A DNA stretch of 64,000 nucleotides. Source: Chitinophaga pinensis. Its GTDB lineage: Bacteria; Bacteroidota; Bacteroidia; Chitinophagales; Chitinophagaceae. The notes beneath the pieces are model-generated. The model worked only from the letters and a program-made list of their open reading frames with translations, did not search any database and was not told the origin of the DNA. Shown piece by piece: positions 1-8,256 of the stretch. Where the stretch lies: the NCBI RefSeq assembly GCF_007896845.1, contig NZ_VOHS01000020.1:1-64000 (forward strand), in the 5' to 3' direction. Each line of letters starts with the position of its first letter. Positions within the stretch are counted from its first letter, which is position 1. A program made the translations under genes and the position numbers.

Positions 1-96
1 CAGAGGGTATTATCTGTTGAACGCCGGACTGGAAAAGAAGTTGATGGATAACAAATTATCCTTCGTTTCAATGCAGAGAATCTGCTGAACTTATAG
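1..96 (+). pseudogene. C-terminal remnant of an outer-membrane beta-barrel protein
   Basis: The gene enters from the left edge, so only its last ~31 codons are visible. From base 2 the frame reads RGYYLLNAGLEKKLMDNKLS, alternating aromatic and polar residues as in the last strands of a TonB-dependent-receptor-like barrel. Near base 62 the frame changes and the typical barrel ending RFNAENLLNL follows, with stop TAG at 94-96. Without the shift the protein would stop at base ~98 with an unlike tail. I infer a frameshifted or decaying outer-membrane protein; the exact family cannot be given from so little sequence. Confidence 0.5.
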
Positions 97-146
97 ATCC
101 GAAGGTACTTCTCAGGCGGGCGTTTATTCTTTGCAGGTATTGCTTA

Positions 147-1252
147 TCACCTGCGGTAGCAGCAGTTATTTCTTACTTTGCCGGGTCCGATGCCAAAGGT
201 TTGGTAAATGCGCGATTGAAGTGTGATACATATTTGTAACCGGTTAATGGGCCACTTCTGTAATGGAGGTGCCTGACTGCAGGAGTTCTTTGGCTGATTC
301 ATCTTGGTAAAATGCAGGTAGCCAATACGGTGGTGCCGAACACTGTTTTGAAGTGACGTTTCAGATATGCATCATTGGTGCCTACCTGTGTGCCAGATCA
401 ATGAGAGAACAGGGGCTTTGCAGGTTAGATACGATGATTTCCCGTGCCTGATGCATTCTTTCGATATCAGCCGGTCTGAGTGTCTTTTCTGTTTTGCCAC
501 GACGGGTCTGCAGATTTTGCTCGAATGCATCCAGTTCGATAGACAGTAATTCGCCCAGTTTACTTTGATATAAAGCTGTTTATATCTGCCATCCAGCGGA
601 CAATTGATCATCTTATACAGGATACATTACTTTCTGTTTGCAGGAAAAGATTTGAACTGCTCATGGGCGTTGTCTCATTCTTTTCAATGCTCCGGTGTAA
701 TAGTGCGTAAAACGGATGTTCCTGCGGAAGATAGTTAAGCATGAGTTCCGGACTGACACTGACTTCAAATATTTCAAGTCTTTCTCCGGGTTGCCAGTTC
801 AGATGTACCTGTTCTTTTGAGAAGAACAGATAATTGTACTCCTGTTTTTGAAGGGAAGTACCCGGTGTTTACCATTATGTACGTGATAACTTTTGTTACC
901 ACTGATGGTGTAGGTGAGTTGTATAAACGGTTGGTATTTTTAATGACTACTTTGCCCGGTTGGCTGGATGTTACATTGTAATATCCCAGGTTAATGCCAT
1001 CAGGTGAGGATAGTCATAAATAAGGCCTTTATGTCCGCCTTGTGCAACTGCGCGGCGTCTTTCCTTTAAAGCAGCTTCTTCCGCCTGATATATGTCAAAA
1101 TTACAATACATCACCCCTGCATTCTTTTCAAAAAGCATGTCTTCCATGGAGAGGAATAAAAATTTACGGTTGGTCGAATAGGTAAATACCGCAATACTAT
1201 GTTTTTTAATGCCAGCCCTCTTTACGCATTTGGGAATTTTTTTGTCTGGCAA
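147..1252 (-). pseudogene. AraC-family transcriptional regulator, multiply frameshifted
   Basis: No single frame covers this stretch, but minus-strand pieces fit one AraC regulator. The N-terminal part (1252-971) is followed in another frame around 860-660 by segments such as YLFFSKEQVHLNWQPGERLE and PQEHPFYALLHRSIEKNE, typical of the sensing domain of Chitinophaga-type AraC proteins. Then come AREIIVSNLQSPCSLIDLA and NDAYLKRHFKTVFG (first helix-turn-helix, ~450-330) and YKYVSHFNRAFTK with FGIGPGKVR (second helix-turn-helix, ~245-170). At least four frame changes are needed. Assignment of the 1252-971 part to the same gene is an inference. The gene is almost certainly nonfunctional as written. 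Confidence 0.55.
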
Positions 1253-1386
1253 TGAAACGTACTTATTTACAATGAGATAGATAGAAAATTAGATTCCGTA
1301 AATGGTAATTAATTCCGTTTATGGTAATCGGGAGAAATGTGCATGAAAGATCAGGGATTACGAATGGGTTATCTTACGTCCATTCA

Positions 1387-1620
1387 TCATCCTGATCCGT
1401 TGTTTTTATTGTTGCTATTTTTCTCTTCCTTTTTCTTGACTGACTCTTCATCTTCGCCGAAGTTATCATCTCCGGCTTCTTCCAATTTTTTGATGATAGA
1501 AGAAATGGGGCCTTCCATATGCTCCTGCGGTTCCGGTCCTAATGTTTCAGGATCGGGTTGTATACCGGCATCTTCATTTTTCTTTTTTACTTCCTTGTCT
1601 TTGGGATCGTTGTTTATCAT
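1387..1620 (-). CDS. Small charged hypothetical protein (77 aa)
   Basis: This 77-residue protein starts MINNDPKDKEVKKKNEDAG, has a central EPQEHMEGPISSIIKKLEEA segment and ends in a low-complexity run rich in Glu, Lys and Asn. It has no signal peptide and no membrane segment. Short, very hydrophilic proteins with a PETLG...ENMEGP core are common in Bacteroidota and are of unknown function. A plus-strand frame over the same bases gives a Ser/Phe-rich peptide that looks like an antisense shadow. It stands alone between a decayed regulator and the SDR gene. Confidence 0.6.
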   Translation of the reverse strand: MINNDPKDKEVKKKNEDAGIQPDPETLGPEPQEHMEGPISSIIKKLEEAGDDNFGEDEESVKKKEEKNSNNKNNGSG

Positions 1621-1793
1621 GGCATTATAGGTTTATTGTAGTATATCTGTCAAAAAAATCATGCCAGCGGAATACAACAATACATGGGGCTGTCTGTTTC
1701 CCTGTAGGCTGTGGTATTCCGTCACCGGACTGGTGGTTTGAATTTTGTAAGCATCGCATTGATATTCGCAAGCTGTGGAAATTCAGGTACGAT

Positions 1794-1801
1794 TACCTTT
1801 G
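1794..1801 (+). promoter_or_regulatory. Bacteroidota -7 promoter element before the SDR gene
   Basis: TACCTTTG matches the TAnnTTTG -7 consensus and lies 28 bases before the SDR start codon at 1830. No convincing TTTG -33 box is seen at the usual distance, so the call is moderate. Confidence 0.4.
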
Positions 1802-1829
1802 TTGCCAGCAATTTAAAACGTAAACATAT

Positions 1830-2558
1830 ATGAAACTAACAGGCAATAAAATTCTGATCACTGGTGGCGGAAGCGGCATCGGTCTTGGATTAACAGAGCG
1901 GTTTCTGCAGGAAGGCAATACGGTAATTGTGTGTGGCAGAAGAGCGTCAGCATTACAGGAGCTGACTGATAAATATCCGGCAGTGATCACAAAAGTTTGT
2001 GATTTATCCACAGAGGCAGAAAGAATCGCCCTTTTTAAATGGGTGGAAGAGCAGCACAGTGACCTGAATGTACTAATAAACAATGCGGGTATTCAGCAAT
2101 GGACGAATATTACGGAAGCGGACTTCTATCAGCGTGCTAAGGAAGAGATTGCTACAAATGTGGAAGCGCCTGTACATCTGACTGCGTTATTCAGCGGATT
2201 GGCCTCCCTGAACACGATTATGAACGTAACTTCCGGACTTGCTTTTGTACCATTTACAAAGGTGCCGGTATATAGTGCCACGAAGGCATTTTTCCACTCT
2301 TTTACCGTTTCCAGCCGTTATCTGCTGAAAAATAAGGGCATTGAAGTAATAGAGATCGTTCCGCCTGCGCTAAATACAGATCTGGGTGGAAAGGGGCTGC
2401 ATGATGCAGCACCTCCTGTAAGCGACTTTATTACAGCCATTTTTGCACAATTGGCAGAGGGTAAAACAGAACTGACCTTTGGTTTTAGTGAAGCGATGGT
2501 GAATGCTGGTCCGCCGGAAATCACTGCTGCTTTTAACAGATTAAATCCGGTAGTATAA
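1830..2558 (+). CDS. SDR-family oxidoreductase (DltE-like)
   Basis: A 242-residue short-chain dehydrogenase/reductase. The NAD(P)-binding glycine motif TGGGSGIG is at residues 11-18, the NNAG motif at ~84-87, and the catalytic YSATK (YxxxK) at ~148-152. Length and sequence order are those of classical SDRs, and the wording of the core (ITGGGSGIGLGL, NNAGIQQW) is that of the cytosolic DltE-like subgroup. The substrate cannot be deduced. The gene is single, with its own promoter element upstream and a large hairpin 25 bases after the stop. The downstream gene is convergent. Confidence 0.9.
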   Translation: MKLTGNKILITGGGSGIGLGLTERFLQEGNTVIVCGRRASALQELTDKYPAVITKVCDLSTEAERIALFKWVEEQHSDLNVLINNAGIQQWTNITEADFYQRAKEEIATNVEAPVHLTALFSGLASLNTIMNVTSGLAFVPFTKVPVYSATKAFFHSFTVSSRYLLKNKGIEVIEIVPPALNTDLGGKGLHDAAPPVSDFITAIFAQLAEGKTELTFGFSEAMVNAGPPEITAAFNRLNPVV

Positions 2559-2582
2559 GCTATCTGTTTATATGGCTTGATC

Positions 2583-2661
2583 ATACTTAGACTATAGTCA
2601 AGCTACGTTAATGCTACGTTATAAACGTAGCATTAACGTAGCTTGACTATAGTCTAAGTAT
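2583..2661. repeat. Perfect 38-bp inverted repeat with a 3-base loop
   Basis: Bases 2583-2620 are the exact reverse complement of 2624-2661, separated only by ATA at 2621-2623. Each arm also contains the 10-bp palindrome GACTATAGTC and two copies of GCTACGTT. It lies between the convergent SDR and DUF1361 genes. It could act as a bidirectional terminator, but it has no following T run and is far longer and more AT-rich than the other terminators in the window. Confidence 0.95.
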
Positions 2662-2738
2662 TGTATTTGTACCCACTTTGCTTTGAATGCCCTCTTTTTC
2701 TTCAAAATAGTACTTCGCATGCCTTATACATGCTTGAT

Positions 2739-2771
2739 ATACGACGCATATACGACGCATATACGACACAT
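2739..2771. repeat. Three tandem 11-bp repeats
   Basis: The unit ATACGACGCAT occurs at 2739-2749 and 2750-2760, and as ATACGACACAT at 2761-2771. It sits in the intergenic space between the long hairpin and the end of the DUF1361 gene. Function unknown; it may simply be slippage-generated. Confidence 0.85.
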
Positions 2772-2846
2772 CTCATAAATAGCCATCCTTAAGAATCCTG
2801 TTTTATATCCGATATCATTGTTGGAACATTGGTTTTGTGTGGATAA

Positions 2847-3476
2847 CTAGTGTTTAACTTGTAAACGGATGGTGGTGATCTGAAACTGTTTCAAGGTAAA
2901 ATATACGATTCCGAACATAGCACCAAATGAAATGGTGAAGGCCCATGCGGACAGGTGTTGATGTGGCAGGAAGAGATGCCCTGCAAAGGTCTGTAAAAGC
3001 TTTTGTGGATTAACGACTGCATCCCAGCTATTAAAGCGCAGATATCTGCCGATATAGACCCCATAACCACATAAAATGAAGCTGATGATCACGAGTCTGC
3101 TGACCCATCTCACCCGCATGTGACGCAGCAGATATTGTTCAACCTGCATCAGTGATACGATACCTAGTAACAATCCATTCCATGCGGCTGTAGTCACGAG
3201 CAGCAGGTCATACCATTTAGGCATGGGCGGTTTCTCTTCGTAATGAAACAGATCGGTGATCAGGTAGGGCGCATTTGGGAAAAATGCCAGCCAGCAGATC
3301 ATCAGCAACAGGGCTTTTATATTGTACCGGGGCATGCGTAACAGGATATGACTGAATACCAGCGGCAATATGCCGAGGAATGTGTTCCATGCATAGAAAA
3401 TATAGGTCAGTTCTTTTGTATAGATCATGCGTACTGCCAGCAGTGACATTGTAAAGGTGACGGATACCAGCAGCAT
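2847..3476 (-). CDS. DUF1361 membrane protein
   Basis: A 209-residue integral membrane protein with about six hydrophobic segments. The signature FFPNAPYLITDL together with the WYDLL and WNGLLLG stretches places it in the DUF1361 family, whose role is unknown. The start ATG at 3474-3476 is the first in frame. It lies 34 bases downstream of the ferritin-like gene on the same strand and is probably co-transcribed with it. No catalytic motif is visible. Confidence 0.85.
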   Translation of the reverse strand: MLLVSVTFTMSLLAVRMIYTKELTYIFYAWNTFLGILPLVFSHILLRMPRYNIKALLLMICWLAFFPNAPYLITDLFHYEEKPPMPKWYDLLLVTTAAWNGLLLGIVSLMQVEQYLLRHMRVRWVSRLVIISFILCGYGVYIGRYLRFNSWDAVVNPQKLLQTFAGHLFLPHQHLSAWAFTISFGAMFGIVYFTLKQFQITTIRLQVKH

Positions 3477-3510
3477 TTTTCGAGAGGAGATAGGTGTCTG
3501 ATCATGATTA

Positions 3511-4257
3511 TTAGGCAGTTATACCGTTTAGATAATAGATTTTTTTATGACTGATCGTATTATGAATACTCCTGTAATATTTGTATTTCATTTTCTGCAG
3601 ATAACTGCTGAAAGTATGTCCGCCGGCAATAAATACGTTTTTGTAGGCGGTCCAAGCAATAAGTACTGTACCTGCGAAAAAGACTTTGTATAAGTGCAGA
3701 CAGATGAACCTTGTGGTCCGGGACCTGTTTTGAAAGAAAATAGAGAGGCGTTCACGCTGGAAGGCGACATGATGTGCCTCATCGATGAGGATATCCGTAG
3801 AGATCTGTTTTAGCAGGGCACAGTGAGTCGCATCTTTCAACGACTGATAAAAGAGCTGTGCGATGCTTTCCACTACCAATACGGTAAGCGTCCAGATTTC
3901 CATGCTGGTGTTGAAATATCTTACTTTTCTGAAGAGGGTGTCGCAGATATCTGCTTTTAATCTGGGTTTACCGATGCGATCGAGGTATGCGCCGAGATTG
4001 TCGCTATGTTTTTGTTCCTCGTTGATGAAAAGGCCGATGGCTTCCAGATAGGAAGGATCATTCATTTTCCGGGCATATTTGCGCGTCGCCTTCAGTAGGG
4101 GGCCACCATCCGGTGTTTCCCCCAACTGCCATGACTGAAATGACCGCAGGATAGGGGATAACTCCTGTTCTGTAACGGTGGGCGCCAGGCTCCAGTCAAT
4201 ACGTTGTTGGGTGGCATTTTTTCTGAAATGTGAGATCCATTGATGACTAGTTCTCAT
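3511..4257 (-). CDS. Ferritin-like diiron protein
   Basis: A 248-residue protein with the EXXH-E-EXXH arrangement of a ferritin-like four-helix bundle: E81-Q-K-H84, E130, and E160-A-H-H163, with a possible first ligand near E47. This pattern is characteristic of diiron carboxylate proteins that store iron or oxidise substrates. The C-terminal third has a hydrophobic helix around residues 192-206, which may attach it to the membrane. It is followed by a DUF1361 membrane protein in the same orientation, suggesting a membrane-associated pair. Two operator-like inverted repeats lie upstream. The substrate is unknown. Confidence 0.75.
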   Translation of the reverse strand: MRTSHQWISHFRKNATQQRIDWSLAPTVTEQELSPILRSFQSWQLGETPDGGPLLKATRKYARKMNDPSYLEAIGLFINEEQKHSDNLGAYLDRIGKPRLKADICDTLFRKVRYFNTSMEIWTLTVLVVESIAQLFYQSLKDATHCALLKQISTDILIDEAHHVAFQRERLSIFFQNRSRTTRFICLHLYKVFFAGTVLIAWTAYKNVFIAGGHTFSSYLQKMKYKYYRSIHNTISHKKIYYLNGITA

Positions 4258-4299
4258 GTTGCTTGTTTTATCAGGTTAATTTGGATGAGGGTAAAAGTG

Positions 4300-4318
4300 C
4301 TTTGTTTTTCAAAGTAAA
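4300..4318. promoter_or_regulatory. Operator-like half-palindrome upstream of the ferritin-like gene
   Basis: CTTTG, five T and CAAAGTAAA form a degenerate version of the perfect site at 4418-4440. It is 43 bases before the start codon of the ferritin-like gene, a position fit for a repressor site over the promoter. Confidence 0.5.
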
Positions 4319-4417
4319 TGCTTCAAAAAAGGGCCTTTATGGCCTTTTATTACATATGACTATATTGATGACAGCCGATAGCGATGACTTTCTGGGATCA
4401 ATGTAGCCGGATATTTA

Positions 4418-4440
4418 TTTACTTTGAAATACAAAGTAAA
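4418..4440. promoter_or_regulatory. Perfect 9-5-9 inverted repeat (operator-like)
   Basis: TTTACTTTG, spacer AAATA, CAAAGTAAA is a perfect dyad of the size bound by small dimeric repressors (TetR, PadR, MarR type). Together with the 4300-4318 site it brackets the region upstream of the ferritin-like/DUF1361 pair. The rest of the gap 4258-4566 is AT-rich, with an imperfect GGCC hairpin near 4327-4347 and no gene. No regulator gene is adjacent, so the binding protein is unknown. Confidence 0.55.
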
Positions 4441-4566
4441 GCAATAAAAAGCATATCGTGGAAAATTATTTTGCGAAAGTGCCGAAAATTAATGAATGGC
4501 AAATGCTTCTGACAAAAATGAAAGAATCAGCATAAAGGGGCGGTATTAAAGCGATTAATTGAATAA

Positions 4567-4601
4567 AAAGCGCCTGCATCATACTTTGATGCAGGCGCTT
4601 T
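4567..4601 (-). terminator. Rho-independent terminator of the DUF6717 gene
   Basis: Fifteen-base arms 4567-4581 and 4587-4601 (AAAGCGCCTGCATCA and its complement) enclose a 5-base loop. They lie just after the DUF6717 stop on the minus strand, followed by TTTTATT on that strand. Confidence 0.85.
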
Positions 4602-4609
4602 ACCACAGA

Positions 4610-4969
4610 TTAATTATTGTTTTGTAAAACATTTACATAGATAACTTCGGGCAATCCTTTAAATACATATTCTGTTACCTCACAGAGCCACATTTCCTGA
4701 TTAACAGGTGTTCCTCTGAAGTTTTCCATCAGGTAATTGCCGCCACCGATAGACTGTTGAAGATTCTCTATCAACGTTATCGGATCTGCGCCTTCAAATG
4801 ATTCATCACTCATTTCAACAAAGCATTCACTCGTATAGTCGCTTACTTTATCGAGCATGGTATCTGCACCTAATACCATTTCAAGTGCGGCAATATCATC
4901 CTGCCATTCGGGAATGTCAATGTACCATCTGTTTTCAGGCGTCTTGTAAAATCTGAACGTATTTCTCAT
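4610..4969 (-). CDS. DUF6717 family protein
   Basis: A 119-residue soluble acidic protein beginning MRNTFRFYKTPENRWYIDIP, which I recognise as the DUF6717 type (unknown function). The open frame extends 19 codons further upstream. I chose the internal ATG at 4967-4969 because conserved sequence begins there and because a -7 element at 4990-4997 lies inside the extension, making transcription from there incompatible with the longer start. Conserved Trp/Asp residues cluster in WYIDIPEWQDD. It has its own promoter and terminator, so it is monocistronic. Confidence 0.75.
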   Translation of the reverse strand: MRNTFRFYKTPENRWYIDIPEWQDDIAALEMVLGADTMLDKVSDYTSECFVEMSDESFEGADPITLIENLQQSIGGGNYLMENFRGTPVNQEMWLCEVTEYVFKGLPEVIYVNVLQNNN

Positions 4970-4989
4970 GACAATAGGTTTGGGGACGG

Positions 4990-4997
4990 CAAAGATA
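4990..4997 (-). promoter_or_regulatory. -7 promoter element of the DUF6717 gene
   Basis: On the minus strand the bases read TATCTTTG, a TAnnTTTG match, ending 21 bases before the ATG at 4969. It decides the start of the downstream gene. Confidence 0.5.
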
Positions 4998-5015
4998 GCG
5001 CTTCGAAAAATAGAA

Positions 5016-5041
5016 AAAGGCAACATGGATATGTTGCCTTT
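5016..5041 (-). terminator. Terminator after the lipoprotein gene
   Basis: Arms AAAGGCAACAT (5016-5026) and ATGTTGCCTTT (5031-5041) enclose GGAT. On the minus strand the stem is followed by a T-rich stretch, and it lies between the 5111-5497 lipoprotein and the DUF6717 gene. Confidence 0.8.
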
Positions 5042-5110
5042 ACAATTGGGAGATTCAATACAATAGATGTTACCACATTTGCACAGCCGTGGTTTAACTA
5101 ATAGAAAGAC

Positions 5111-5497
5111 CTAAAAACTATATGAAACAGATGCACTCAGAACTTCTCCGCTGGAAGATCCCTCATCTTTCATCTCTCCGTCTACAAATACCTGTAACTT
5201 CAGTGTAGAACTGGCATTTACACCTGTTGCACTTACAGCAGCATTTGCTATAATAGTGCCTGCAGGCACTTCAAATTCAGGGCTTGTCCAGGTAGTGCCG
5301 GACAGGCTGCTCGCAGTAGTGGCCTTACCGTCATATCCCCATACAGCAACAGAGATACTGGAACCCGAACTTGCGATCGCTTTGAAATAAACTTTGTGAG
5401 AGGATGAAGATGGCTTATTGTCATCATCTTTGGAACAAGCAACAAACACAAGAGATAACAACAGCGCCAGGAAAGCGTAATTTTTCAATAATTTCAT
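5111..5497 (-). CDS. Secreted lipoprotein of unknown function
   Basis: 128 residues. The N-terminus MKLLKNYAFLALLLSLVFVAC is a type II signal peptide with lipobox VFVAC. Cys21 is followed by SKDDD, the acidic stretch after the Cys that in Bacteroidota often directs lipoproteins to the surface. The mature part is a Ser-rich beta-type domain of ~100 residues (KVYFKAIASSGSSISVAVWGYD...) with no recognised catalytic motif. It is flanked by its own promoter and terminator. Confidence 0.75.
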   Translation of the reverse strand: MKLLKNYAFLALLLSLVFVACSKDDDNKPSSSSHKVYFKAIASSGSSISVAVWGYDGKATTASSLSGTTWTSPEFEVPAGTIIANAAVSATGVNASSTLKLQVFVDGEMKDEGSSSGEVLSASVSYSF

Positions 5498-5560
5498 AAT
5501 AATGGTTTAAAAAGTGCCTACTCTATCATTCAGTTTTCGGCATACCTGTTCATCGGATGA

Positions 5561-5591
5561 CAAAGGTAAATACGGCTGCCAGCCGGGGCAA
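5561..5591 (-). promoter_or_regulatory. Promoter of the lipoprotein gene
   Basis: On the minus strand a TTG (-33-like, complement of 5589-5591) is followed after 20 bases by TACCTTTG (complement of 5561-5568), matching the Bacteroidota TTTG-N19-TAnnTTTG promoter layout. Confidence 0.5.
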
Positions 5592-5650
5592 TACCGGGAA
5601 CCCACGATTTATTTCTACCTGTTTCCAGGTATTTTTTCTATTTTTCGGCT

Positions 5651-7630
5651 ATGATCCGTTTATATATCCTGATAACATTAACCATAGTCATATCCATATG
5701 TTGTAAAGCCCAGATGCCGTTGAACCAGCAACGATATTTTGACAGCCTCACTACTATGTTGCGTGAACCCGGAACAGACAGCGTGAAGGCAAGGGCTAAT
5801 TTTGCACTGGTGGTATACTGGGTATCCAGAGATACAGCCAAAGCAAGACAATGTATTGATGAAGGCCGTCGCCTCAGTAAGGGTTCCTCCTTCCTCCACG
5901 GATTATCGTATGCTCATGAAGGATATCTGTATTATGGATCTGATATCAACAGAAGTGAAACTGCTTTTAAAAAGGCGGATAGTCTGCTGAGTTCTTATCT
6001 CACAAAAGATGCCTATCAGATACGCGCAAATGTCTGGATCAATCTGGCGGTTATTCAGCAGAGAAGAGATGATGACAGAGCCTATATTGACTTTGTATTA
6101 AATAAAGCAATTCCGTTGGCTTCCAAGGCCGGCGACAGTACTATCCTCGCTTCTCAGTATGTGGGTGTAGGGGTTGCTTTTATGAATATAGAGCAATATG
6201 ACAAAGCGGAAATATATCTTAACAATGCTATCCGCATTTATAAAAATATTCATGCCTCAGGTCCGAAATTGATATCTGCCTATAACAGAGCAGGAGAGAA
6301 CTACATCTGCCTCGAAAAATATGAAGATGCCAAACGTACTGTTGATGAGGTGAAACCTTTGCTGGCGCCTTATCCGGAATCAGAATTATATGCCGGTCAC
6401 TATATGGTGGAAGGCCTGTATTATCATCACCAGCAACAATATGCGGATGCTATCAGATGCTTTGACAAAGGTATGGCAGCGGCAAAAGGACCGAATAAAA
6501 TATACGCCATTCAGGAAATACAGTTCTATAAAGTGAAATCGCTGCTGGCGGCAAAGATCTATGGGCCGGCAAAAGATATTCTGCTGACATTGATGAAAGA
6601 TGAAGATGTGATGTCCCTGAATAGCAGCCGGCTGGAGATCTATGAAGGACTGGCAGAAAGTTACTCCGGTCTCGGACAGATGAAGCCCGCTTATGAGTGG
6701 TTACGACAATCAAGGCATCTTAGCGATAGTCTGCATGAAAGTGACGTTGCCAATGACATCAATGCACTGGAAATGAAATATCAGCGTGCAGAAAGCCAGA
6801 AGCGGATCATTGCTTTAGAAGGCAAGAACGCGCAGGCCGCATTGTCTGCAAAAAACAGTCGCCTCTACAGCTGGCTGTTTGCCTCCACCAGTCTGTTCCT
6901 GCTGGTTGTAGCTACTTTTGCTTTACTCTACTATCGTAGTAACAAAAAGCTGCTGGCACAGAAGGAAGTGAACCATCTGCAACAATTGATAGAGATAGAA
7001 CAACAGCAAAGACTGAAGTTTGGACAGGCTGTTTTACAGGGTGAAGAGCAGGAACGACATAGATTGGCACGTGATCTGCATGATGGGCTTGGTGGAATGC
7101 TGGCAGCGGTTAAACTCAATCTCTCCGGACAACTATCCGGCGTAGACACGAAACAGACAGAATTACGCAAGATCATCGGACAAGTGGATAGCTCTGTAAC
7201 AGAACTACGACGTATTGCTCATAATATGATGCCGGTCAATCTGTTGAAATTCGGGTTGGAAACAGCGTTAAGAGATATGTGTGAATCACTGATGACGGCG
7301 CAGCTTACAATTGATTTTCAGGCATATGGGATCAGCAAAACATTACCCGAACAGAAACAGGTACATATCTACCGGATCGTACAGGAAATGCTGGTTAATG
7401 CTATCCGTCACGGACAAGCGGACAATATCATTTTACAGTGTAATCAGGATGGAAATACCTTCCTGATCACATTAGAGGATAATGGAAAAGGATTCGATAC
7501 CGCTATCAGCGGAAAAGGAATAGGACTCAGCAACATCAGGAACCGTGTCGGGTTCCTCGATGGGAATATAGAAATCACTTCTGTTATTAATGAAGGAACA
7601 ACAATAAACATAGAACTGCATGTCGGATAA
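5651..7630 (+). CDS. TPR-containing sensor histidine kinase (HisKA_3 type)
   Basis: 659 residues. Signal peptide or first membrane anchor at 1-21 (ending CCKAQ), then a periplasmic tetratricopeptide-repeat sensor region (~40-370), a short coiled coil, and a membrane helix at ~404-427. The dimerisation/phosphoacceptor domain contains RLARDLHDGLGG with His477. A HATPase domain follows with the N box NAIRHG and G boxes DNGKGFD and GIGLSNI. This is the NarX/DegS class, which phosphorylates LuxR-type regulators. The partner is clearly the next gene, whose ATG at 7620 overlaps this gene by 11 bases. The signal sensed is unknown. Confidence 0.93.
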   Translation: MIRLYILITLTIVISICCKAQMPLNQQRYFDSLTTMLREPGTDSVKARANFALVVYWVSRDTAKARQCIDEGRRLSKGSSFLHGLSYAHEGYLYYGSDINRSETAFKKADSLLSSYLTKDAYQIRANVWINLAVIQQRRDDDRAYIDFVLNKAIPLASKAGDSTILASQYVGVGVAFMNIEQYDKAEIYLNNAIRIYKNIHASGPKLISAYNRAGENYICLEKYEDAKRTVDEVKPLLAPYPESELYAGHYMVEGLYYHHQQQYADAIRCFDKGMAAAKGPNKIYAIQEIQFYKVKSLLAAKIYGPAKDILLTLMKDEDVMSLNSSRLEIYEGLAESYSGLGQMKPAYEWLRQSRHLSDSLHESDVANDINALEMKYQRAESQKRIIALEGKNAQAALSAKNSRLYSWLFASTSLFLLVVATFALLYYRSNKKLLAQKEVNHLQQLIEIEQQQRLKFGQAVLQGEEQERHRLARDLHDGLGGMLAAVKLNLSGQLSGVDTKQTELRKIIGQVDSSVTELRRIAHNMMPVNLLKFGLETALRDMCESLMTAQLTIDFQAYGISKTLPEQKQVHIYRIVQEMLVNAIRHGQADNIILQCNQDGNTFLITLEDNGKGFDTAISGKGIGLSNIRNRVGFLDGNIEITSVINEGTTINIELHVG

Positions 7631-8255
7631 AAGCGCCAGACTGGCCATAGTGGATGATCACCTGATTGTATTGGAAGGATTGCAGCAATTGCTGCTGCAT
7701 GCGGAGACTATTTCCGTTGCAGGCAGCTTTACAACCGGAACGGAATTTCTTAGCTTTCTGAAGAAAAATACCATAGATATCGTATTGCTGGATATCAGTC
7801 TGCCGGATATCAACGGCATTGACCTGTGCCTTGAAATAAAGAAACTTTCTCCCTCTACCATTGTCCTTGCATTAAGTAACCATAGTGAACGCAGCATGGT
7901 ATTGCAGATGTTACAACAGGGAGCATCAGGGTATTTACTGAAGAATATTTCCGGAGAAGAGTTAGTCGCGTGTATCCATGAAGCATTGGATGGACAGATC
8001 ACTTTCAGTCAGGCAGTAAAAGAAATCATGTCCCGTCCGTCAGTCACAGAACTGAAAGGAGTGCCCCGCCTGACAAAAAGAGAAAAAGAAATATTACAGC
8101 TGATCGCAGAGGGACAAACGACCCCGGATATAGCAGCTACGCTGCATTTAAGTCCGTTGACTGTAGAAACCCACCGCAAAAGCCTGTTACAGAAATTTGA
8201 AGTCAAGAATGTTGCCTTGCTGATCAGAACAGCGGTAGAACAGAAGCTTTTATAG
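7620..8255 (+). CDS. NarL/FixJ-family response regulator
   Basis: 211 residues. Receiver domain 1-~120 with acidic pair D12-D13, phosphoacceptor Asp58 in VLLDISLPD, and Lys in the GYLLKN loop. C-terminal LuxR helix-turn-helix (LTKREKEILQLIAEG ... SPLTVETHRKSLLQK). It overlaps the kinase gene by 11 bases, so translation is probably coupled and the two form one signalling pair. Its targets are not shown. The stop is two bases from the end of the convergent archaemetzincin gene. Confidence 0.94.
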   Translation: MSDKSARLAIVDDHLIVLEGLQQLLLHAETISVAGSFTTGTEFLSFLKKNTIDIVLLDISLPDINGIDLCLEIKKLSPSTIVLALSNHSERSMVLQMLQQGASGYLLKNISGEELVACIHEALDGQITFSQAVKEIMSRPSVTELKGVPRLTKREKEILQLIAEGQTTPDIAATLHLSPLTVETHRKSLLQKFEVKNVALLIRTAVEQKLL

Positions 8256-8256
8256 A

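Noticed and set aside
1337..1630. 97-codon plus-strand open frame (Ser/Phe rich)
   Set aside because: Antisense shadow of the acidic small protein at 1387-1620; composition is that of complemented Glu/Lys codons.
2739..2771. Start of a CRISPR array
   Set aside because: The 11-bp units are contiguous without spacers, so this is a simple tandem repeat.
2838..2846. Single DnaA box TGTGGATAA
   Set aside because: One isolated 9-mer without partners, at the end of the DUF1361 gene; expected by chance and not evidence of an origin.
4327..4347. GGCC hairpin as a terminator
   Set aside because: Stem is imperfect and lies upstream, not downstream, of the minus-strand genes; no gene ends there.
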